Of a DNA stretch of 64,000 nt, positions 59,849 to 64,000 are shown piece after piece. Origin of the DNA: Psychrobacter sp. JCM 18902 (GTDB lineage: Bacteria > Pseudomonadota > Gammaproteobacteria > Pseudomonadales > Moraxellaceae); NCBI RefSeq assembly GCF_904846615.1, contig NZ_CAJHBK010000001.1, positions 310,001 through 374,000 of the forward strand, written 5' to 3'. The notes under the pieces are model-generated. The model was given only the letters and a program-made list of their open reading frames with translations. It made no database searches and was not told the origin of the DNA. Position 1 is the stretch's first letter; each line of letters starts with the position of its first letter. A program made the translations under genes and the position numbers.

Positions 59849-60064
59849 TTACGCTCCCGCTGCAAATGGAATGCTATCGTCGTAGCCTGTCAGCATCAGC
59901 TCTTCAATCTTTTGCCATATAAAAAGGATTTTTCTACCTCCAAATGGTTTGATGTAATGAACGCCCTCAATAAACACAGCATCTTTAAGCTGGTTGCGTA
60001 TGGTCTTGCTGTCATATTTAATACGTTGTGACAGCTCTTCGGTTGTTAAATAGGTATAACTCAT
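59849..60064 (-). CDS. Excisionase-like MerR-type helix-turn-helix protein
   Basis: The 71-residue protein begins with YLTTEELSQRIKYDSKTIRN, a MerR/HTH_17 helix-turn-helix, followed by GVHYIKPFGGRKILFIWQKI, the wing and C-terminal helix typical of excisionases that partner DUF3596 integrases. It stops two bases before the integrase start, so the pair is co-translated. It probably bends the attachment site and promotes excision. The end FAAGA is disordered. Confidence 0.75.
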   Translation of the reverse strand: MSYTYLTTEELSQRIKYDSKTIRNQLKDAVFIEGVHYIKPFGGRKILFIWQKIEELMLTGYDDSIPFAAGA

Positions 60065-60113
60065 AGTAAAATCCTTACTAAAGATTAAAGTGTTATTATC
60101 TGATAGCTTTATG

Positions 60114-60179
60114 ACCTGCTATAGAACATAATTTACACTAAAAATAATCTTTTGCAAGACATTTTTATCTACAGTAGGT
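60114..60179. promoter_or_regulatory. Two inverted half-sites between excisionase and XRE gene
   Basis: ACCTGCTATAG (60114-60124) and CTACAGTAGGT (60169-60179) are imperfect inverted copies (9 of 11) that flank the divergent promoter region of xis-int (minus) and the XRE regulator (+). They may be operators of that regulator. Confidence 0.3.
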
Positions 60180-60200
60180 TATTTTATTATGGAGGAGGTT

Positions 60201-60410
60201 ATGGTGAAGTGTAATTTATCTAGAATTATGGGTGAAAAAAGGTTAAAGATTGCTGATGTGTCTAGAGACACGGATGTAAATAGAGGCACAATCACACGTA
60301 TGTATAACGAAGAAGCGACAAGAGTGGATCTAGAGGTTGTAGAGAAGCTATGTTTATATTTGGATATTGAAGTGGGCGACCTTTATGAGATAGTTAAGGA
60401 AGAAGAATAA
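60201..60410 (+). CDS. XRE-family helix-turn-helix regulator
   Basis: The 69-residue protein is a single Xre-type helix-turn-helix domain (MGEKRLKIADVSRDTDVNRG, then ITRMYNEEATRVDL) with an acidic end. The start at 60201 is set by GGAGGAGG (60191-60198) directly before it; the ATG at 60189 would destroy that site. It is divergent from the excisionase-integrase pair and so is likely the element's repressor, like phage Cro/CI-type regulators. Confidence 0.8.
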   Translation: MVKCNLSRIMGEKRLKIADVSRDTDVNRGTITRMYNEEATRVDLEVVEKLCLYLDIEVGDLYEIVKEEE

Positions 60411-60548
60411 ACCTCTCTTCTTTTAGAACCCAAGATAACGCTGCGCTTATCAGTTATTACACCAAATAATATCCAGCAAACTATAGTTTCTCAAATAGGT
60501 TAAATGTTCTATTAAGTAATAAAAAGCTCTATAGAAGGTTATTTTAAG

Positions 60549-60576
60549 TTGCAATAGCTCAAAATGTATGTATAAT
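60549..60576 (+). promoter_or_regulatory. Sigma70-like promoter upstream of the 60638 gene
   Basis: TTGCAA (60549-60554) and TATAAT (60571-60576) are separated by 16 bases. The position, about 60 bases before the ATG, fits the promoter of the two-gene unit 60638-61268. Confidence 0.5.
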
Positions 60577-60637
60577 TTAATCTGTAGAAAGTCATTACGA
60601 CTAACAGAAAGAAATATTAATCTACAGGAGATTATAC

Positions 60638-60916
60638 ATGAATACATTTATTAAACCGCCGCATGCTTCAATTTGGCTAAGTGCTGTAGCGATATCGCTA
60701 TCTATCAAGCTTATGGCAAACCTGCAAATACAACAGGGTTCACAGTTAGCAAAGATGCTAGGCGTCAATCCGATATTTTATAATGATGAGGCAGTCAGGA
60801 TATGGGTGCAACGAGAGTTAAATGAAGGATTAGCGCTGAATCGTTATACCTTAACGAATCTTGAGACCAAATTTTTGGCCATTATGAATCATTACGAGAT
60901 TCCTTATTCGTTGTGA
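60638..60916 (+). CDS. Small protein of unknown function
   Basis: The 92-residue product has one hydrophobic stretch (ASIWLSAVAISLSIKLMANL, about 10-29), then a helical end. No family is recognised. It follows a good promoter and a ribosome site (ACAGGAGATTATAC). It is 31 bases from the next gene, so both are probably one transcript ending at the terminator at 61289. Confidence 0.6.
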   Translation: MNTFIKPPHASIWLSAVAISLSIKLMANLQIQQGSQLAKMLGVNPIFYNDEAVRIWVQRELNEGLALNRYTLTNLETKFLAIMNHYEIPYSL

Positions 60917-60947
60917 TTAACCTTAATTATTTGGTTTGGAGATAACC

Positions 60948-61268
60948 ATGAGCTTAAAACTTATTTTTAGCGCTAATGCAGATCAGTCCGACATACAACT
61001 ATGTGAAGACTATTGGGCATACGGGCATGATGGGCGGTATGTAGAGTATATAGAAATACTCTGCAGACAATACCATATCGATTATCATATTTTGTTTGGC
61101 ATATTAGCGGAGTGCCAAGCTTATTTAGATGATGTGCATTGTGAGTACTGTGGACGACCGTATCAACTTGATGTGCCAGCGGATATACCTTATATCAGAA
61201 AACAGTCATCTTGGTTTTGCGAACCATGTATTAGCTTTTCTGGCGGGCAGCTTATAGTTGGTAGATGA
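60948..61268 (+). CDS. Small zinc-ribbon-like protein of unknown function
   Basis: From the ATG at 60948 (after GGAGATAACC) the product has 106 residues. The C-terminal half has a CEYCGRPY...WFCEPC pattern, a zinc-ribbon-type CxxC-CxxC pair. The N-terminal half is helical, with acidic patches. The partner gene and a shared terminator make a two-gene unit. The function is not known; zinc binding is inferred from the cysteines. Confidence 0.6.
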   Translation: MSLKLIFSANADQSDIQLCEDYWAYGHDGRYVEYIEILCRQYHIDYHILFGILAECQAYLDDVHCEYCGRPYQLDVPADIPYIRKQSSWFCEPCISFSGGQLIVGR

Positions 61269-61288
61269 TAATTTGAAATGTACTTAAT

Positions 61289-61319
61289 AACCAGATTGCT
61301 AATGCTCTCTGGTTTTTTT
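61289..61319 (+). terminator. Terminator after the two-gene unit
   Basis: AACCAGA (61289-61295) pairs with TCTGGTT (61308-61314) followed by TTTTT. Confidence 0.75.
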
Positions 61320-61411
61320 CATAAAAATCTCTTGCTAGATAGTCTAGCAGTTTACCTTTATTTCTAGTCGTTATTATTTATTGGAAAAGGTTACCAATAC
61401 AAGGGCTAAAG

Positions 61412-62125
61412 TTAGAAATCGAAAGATTGCTGTTCATTAGATGATATCTTTTTAGACGGCATATTCTCTTTCTGAAAATCAAATATTTTCTTGATAGTAG
61501 AATTTCCAATATCTTTTATTTTTTTTAACTGCATAATCTGATAGATATCATCATTCTCTGTGATTACGTCAATGATTTTACTCAAGTACTTTTCTTGAAT
61601 TTTAGTCTTACGAACTAAGTCCTCTATCTGATTACTCAGCAATACTTCTCTGAACTCCGGGAAATAGTCATCAACTGATTTCGTGTCGTATAGATAGATT
61701 TCTACAGGTATATCTAAATTTCCAAGGTAGTTTTTCATTACTTCTAATACAACCTTTTCATCTAATCCACCGTTAGCAGCACCTAAAAGAGGGAAAGCTA
61801 CTGACTCAACCTCTTTTTCTTTATAAGTTTCTACGAACTTTTTTAATCCTAACTCTAAATATTCTATTTTGGATGGAAGCTTCCAAGATTTTTTAGTTGG
61901 AAAGTTCATTATCCAATAAGGGTTAGAGTCTTTATAAATCCATAAGTTCCCTATATTAAGGTTCCCATCTTCGCAGATTCTTTTATATCTTGCATACATT
62001 TCAGGATATCTTAAGCCTGACTCTAAGGCTATACCAGCTCCCATTACGCCTTCGCAATTGACAGTATTAACTAATACCTTATGCTTTGTAGTCCAGATAT
62101 TGCCTTTGATGATTACTAAACTCAT
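61412..62125 (-). CDS. darG: DarG-like macro-domain antitoxin
   Basis: DarG removes ADP-ribose from DNA and neutralises DarT. The 237-residue protein starts with a macro domain whose ADP-ribose loop reads NTVNCEGVMGAGIALE (20-35) and whose second loop reads FPLLGAANGGLD. After about residue 150 a helical region follows, with a KKIKDIGNSTIKKIFDF segment. Full DarG proteins often have a longer C-terminal toxin-binding part, so this is a short form. It lies 42 bases after the toxin gene on the same strand, the usual order for DarTG. Confidence 0.8.
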   Translation of the reverse strand: MSLVIIKGNIWTTKHKVLVNTVNCEGVMGAGIALESGLRYPEMYARYKRICEDGNLNIGNLWIYKDSNPYWIMNFPTKKSWKLPSKIEYLELGLKKFVETYKEKEVESVAFPLLGAANGGLDEKVVLEVMKNYLGNLDIPVEIYLYDTKSVDDYFPEFREVLLSNQIEDLVRKTKIQEKYLSKIIDVITENDDIYQIMQLKKIKDIGNSTIKKIFDFQKENMPSKKISSNEQQSFDF

Positions 62126-62167
62126 TGTTTTAAACTCTCACTTTATTAATCTAAATTGTAAAGACTA

Positions 62168-63307
62168 CTATCTGAAAAATAGGTTTCTAGCCGTGTCCGT
62201 GTATACAGTTTTTACATTATTTTCACTACTTTTTTCTACAATGTCATATGCCTCTTGAGCAGTTTCTTCACTGTAGCAATAAATATTTTTAATAAATCTA
62301 AAATCTATATGGTTTAAAACCAGACACTCACTCATCATTTCCTGCTTTATTTCTATATCGTCACCCCAGTATCTCTGCTGTATTCTACCCCATATATTAG
62401 CATCAATAAATTTTTGTACAGAAGAGTAAAAAATAGCGTTTGAACAAGCTGCATTATTATAAGTAAACAAAACGTTCTTAGATAGACATACACCAGTATA
62501 AAACTCTAGTATAACAACTCGATCAGGGTGAGAGGATTGAACAGCATACAACATAGCGTTTTTAACATTGAAATACAAAGGTACATAACTATGAATAGCC
62601 CTATGGAAAATAGGCTCTTTACCTTGTCTACGGCTATTTACTGCAACATTACTGATATCGTGGTAACTGCCAACAGAATCATGAGAAAAAAGCCCTTTTG
62701 ACATTATGTCAGGTAAATTATCAATATGTGTCATATGATAAAAAGTAAAAGGTATGTTGGATTGCTCAATAATTTTAGACTTTAAGCTTACCAAAATTGA
62801 ATCTAGTTTTTCTTCATCCCAAACGACATGCTCGTAAGTACCATCACTGAATATTCGACAGTACTCCAAACCTTTAGTAGTGAGAGTATAGTAAGAGTAA
62901 GAGTAAGAGTAAGAGTAAGAGTAAGAGTCAGAGGCTTGAGGACATAGATAACCTTCAGATAATAGGAAAGAATAAACTACAGCTTGTTCATCTAACCCGT
63001 AAGCATCAGCCAGGCTATATAAGTTATCCTGCCTTGGTAAGCATAAAGGGTCACTACTAGGGATTTGAGTAAGACTTAATTTAAAAATTTCTAGAATCGG
63101 AATTAGTTTTTCTTCATTCCAGACTACCCACTCGCCCCCTGATGTGCCATTACGAATATGCCCATACTGCAACCCTTTAGACGTAAGTTTATAACGACCC
63201 TCCTCATAAGATAGATAATCATTAGTGATCAGAAAATCAAAGACTAAAGGCTTGGCTTTCAAACCGCAAATCTTACTAAGAGCGGTAGTGGACAAATATT
63301 CCGGCAT
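62168..63307 (-). CDS. darT: DarT-like DNA ADP-ribosyltransferase toxin with duplicated N-terminal domain
   Basis: The C-terminal half (about residues 185-379) matches DarT (DUF4433): FYHMTHIDNLPDIMSKGLFS, SRRQGKEPIF, YVPLYFNVKNAMLY and a late QEMMSECLVL with the catalytic-type Glu. DarT adds ADP-ribose to single-stranded DNA bases. The N-terminal half is unusual: two similar modules (about 1-80 and 95-180), each a helical domain that ends with KLTSKGLQYGHI... or TLTTKGLEYCRI... and V(V)W(N/D)EEKL. They resemble winged-helix tails of phage KilAC proteins, but only by eye. A Ser-Tyr repeat lies in the second module. Confidence 0.8.
   Translation of the reverse strand: MPEYLSTTALSKICGLKAKPLVFDFLITNDYLSYEEGRYKLTSKGLQYGHIRNGTSGGEWVVWNEEKLIPILEIFKLSLTQIPSSDPLCLPRQDNLYSLADAYGLDEQAVVYSFLLSEGYLCPQASDSYSYSYSYSYSYYTLTTKGLEYCRIFSDGTYEHVVWDEEKLDSILVSLKSKIIEQSNIPFTFYHMTHIDNLPDIMSKGLFSHDSVGSYHDISNVAVNSRRQGKEPIFHRAIHSYVPLYFNVKNAMLYAVQSSHPDRVVILEFYTGVCLSKNVLFTYNNAACSNAIFYSSVQKFIDANIWGRIQQRYWGDDIEIKQEMMSECLVLNHIDFRFIKNIYCYSEETAQEAYDIVEKSSENNVKTVYTDTARNLFFR
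62891..62926 (-). repeat. In-frame hexanucleotide repeat in darT
   Basis: Six perfect copies of GTAAGA (+ strand), read as TCT TAC on the minus strand, encode (Ser-Tyr)6 in the second N-terminal module. Six-base units would change length without frameshift. Confidence 0.9.
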
Positions 63308-63490
63308 AAGCAGACCTCGAAGATGAACAGATGAATATTACAGAAAGCAATAATATAAATAAAACCGAACGAAAGTATAATAAAATAGCTATTATCTAAC
63401 TTAGAATTACTCATTGTCAAACTGTTCTAATGATTCTATGCCTATACAGAAACTAAACCACGCAGCTTAATTCTATTTGATAAGTGTCTT

Positions 63491-63760
63491 ATGGTTGGGA
63501 TGATTACCATTAGATTAGGCACTTACGAAGAAAATGGTTTTTTACGTGATAAACGTGACCTAATAATCGAGTAGCTTAAAAGTAAGTTAAAAGAGAAAAA
63601 AGACGAAGGCTATCCTCAGTATGAAAAAAGCTTTAACCAAGGAAGCTATGCTTTAAATACAGGTGTTCAACCTATAAGAGACGGTGATTATGATATCGAT
63701 GTTGGCGTGCTTCTTGACTGCCATAAAGAAGAATATAAACCGGTCGAATTGAATTGGTAA
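63491..63760 (+). pseudogene. Decayed CD-NTase (CBASS cyclic oligonucleotide synthase) gene
   Basis: Read from an ATG at 63491, the frame has an in-frame TAG at 63572-63574 and ends at TAA 63758-63760. Conserved parts of the N-terminal CD-NTase domain remain: TYEENGFLRDKRD, then FNQGSYALNTGV (GS motif) and DGDYDIDVGVLLD (the catalytic Asp pair), and PVE at the break. A full enzyme needs about 300-400 residues; only about 85 remain. It is thus a broken remnant of a CBASS synthase. The 183 bases before it show no gene. Confidence 0.7.
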
Positions 63761-63773
63761 TAAATCCAAATTA

Positions 63774-64000
63774 ATGTCGATGCTGCGTTACAGAGATGCT
63801 AGCAGTTGGATGTGGCCAGATGTACAGCCTAGAGAAGATGTATTAATTATTGACGAGCCAGAAATTGACTCAGAACAATCAGAGGTCATTTTTAGCGTTA
63901 AACTAACTGCTCCCGCTGCGATGATTGATTCAACAATCGACCATCTTAATCAACAGGTTCAAGGTGTAATTCCAGTAATAAAAATATATCCTCCTCAGAG
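63774..64000 (+). CDS. Partial gene at the right edge, possible CBASS effector fragment
   Basis: An open frame begins at an ATG (63774) and runs off the window. It encodes YRDASSWMWPDVQPREDVLI and SEVIFSVKLTAPAAMID followed by a strand-rich stretch. I do not recognise it with certainty; the pattern could be part of a SAVED-type sensor domain that works with CD-NTases, given the remnant just upstream. It has no clear ribosome site and may itself be a fragment. Confidence 0.4.
   Translation, partial: MSMLRYRDASSWMWPDVQPREDVLIIDEPEIDSEQSEVIFSVKLTAPAAMIDSTIDHLNQQVQGVIPVIKIYPPQ

Larger units (their letters stand above)
44502..64000. mobile_element. Genomic island inserted in tRNA-Asp, right end outside the window
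   Basis: The left boundary is the tRNA-Asp 3' fragment. The island carries an integrase and excisionase, two oversized tyrosine recombinases, a GTPase-HEPN operon, a DarTG toxin-antitoxin pair and CBASS remnants. The content is AT-rich and mostly non-housekeeping. Because the fragment is on the minus strand with its CCA end facing left, the intact tRNA and right junction should lie beyond 64000. Confidence 0.75.

Noticed and set aside
62885..62940. Short repeat as a CRISPR array
   Set aside because: The units are six bases with no spacers and lie inside a coding frame.

Overview
The window looks like chromosomal DNA of a Moraxellaceae gammaproteobacterium, most likely Psychrobacter. This is inferred from gene content, gene order (ndk-rlmN-pilF-rodZ-ispG-hisS-yfgM-bamB-der; hisZ-purA; surE-nlpD) and protein style; no database search was possible. 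From about 1 to 44.4 kb it reads as ordinary backbone. From about 44.5 kb to the right edge it reads as an integrated mobile island.

Region 1 (1-9.66 kb) is a surface-glycan cluster on the + strand. It starts with the tail of an upstream gene, then a PP-loop ATPase-like protein, a pyruvyltransferase, four glycosyltransferases, an EpsG/Wzy-like polymerase, a small phosphoglycosyl transferase and a DegT-type sugar aminotransferase. Several genes overlap by a few bases, so it is probably one long transcript. Region 2 (9.9-17 kb) holds folD, a PsiE-like protein, two minus-strand lipoproteins (a di-haem DUF1111 protein and an RCC1-repeat protein), a CorA transporter and a DUF2237 protein. Region 3 (17.4-34.2 kb) is core metabolism and envelope: hisZ, purA, an LprI-like secreted protein, ndk, then the rlmN-to-der block and a sensor histidine kinase with a degenerate receiver-like tail. 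Region 4 (34.5-43.9 kb) holds a PBP5-type carboxypeptidase, a small secreted protein, surE, nlpD, an MltB-type transglycosylase, an orphan modB, a D-cysteine desulfhydrase-type enzyme and a Tsx/OmpK-type porin.

Region 5 (44.5 kb to the end) begins at a 47-bp fragment equal to the 3' part of tRNA-Asp(GUC), on the minus strand and still next to its terminator. This is the signature of an island inserted in tRNA-Asp. The geometry places the intact tRNA beyond the right edge. The island carries, left to right: (a) a WYL regulator and a four- to six-gene operon with a DUF697-like membrane protein, a dynamin-like GTPase, a second P-loop GTPase, a tail-anchored protein with a dnaX-like -1 frameshift motif, and a HEPN protein; (b) a minus-strand recombination module of excisionase, DUF3596-type integrase, two very large tyrosine recombinases and a small partner, resembling the Gamma-Mobile-Trio arrangement; (c) an XRE regulator and two small unknown genes; (d) a DarT-DarG ADP-ribosylation toxin-antitoxin pair whose toxin has an unusual duplicated N-terminal domain; (e) a decayed CD-NTase (CBASS) gene and a partial gene running off the edge.

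The best candidate for an undescribed system is the WYL/GTPase/GTPase/tail-anchored/HEPN operon at 45.4-52.1 kb. Its gene set and its place in a defence-rich mobile island suggest an anti-phage abortive system with an RNase effector. That is inference; only the motifs are directly visible.
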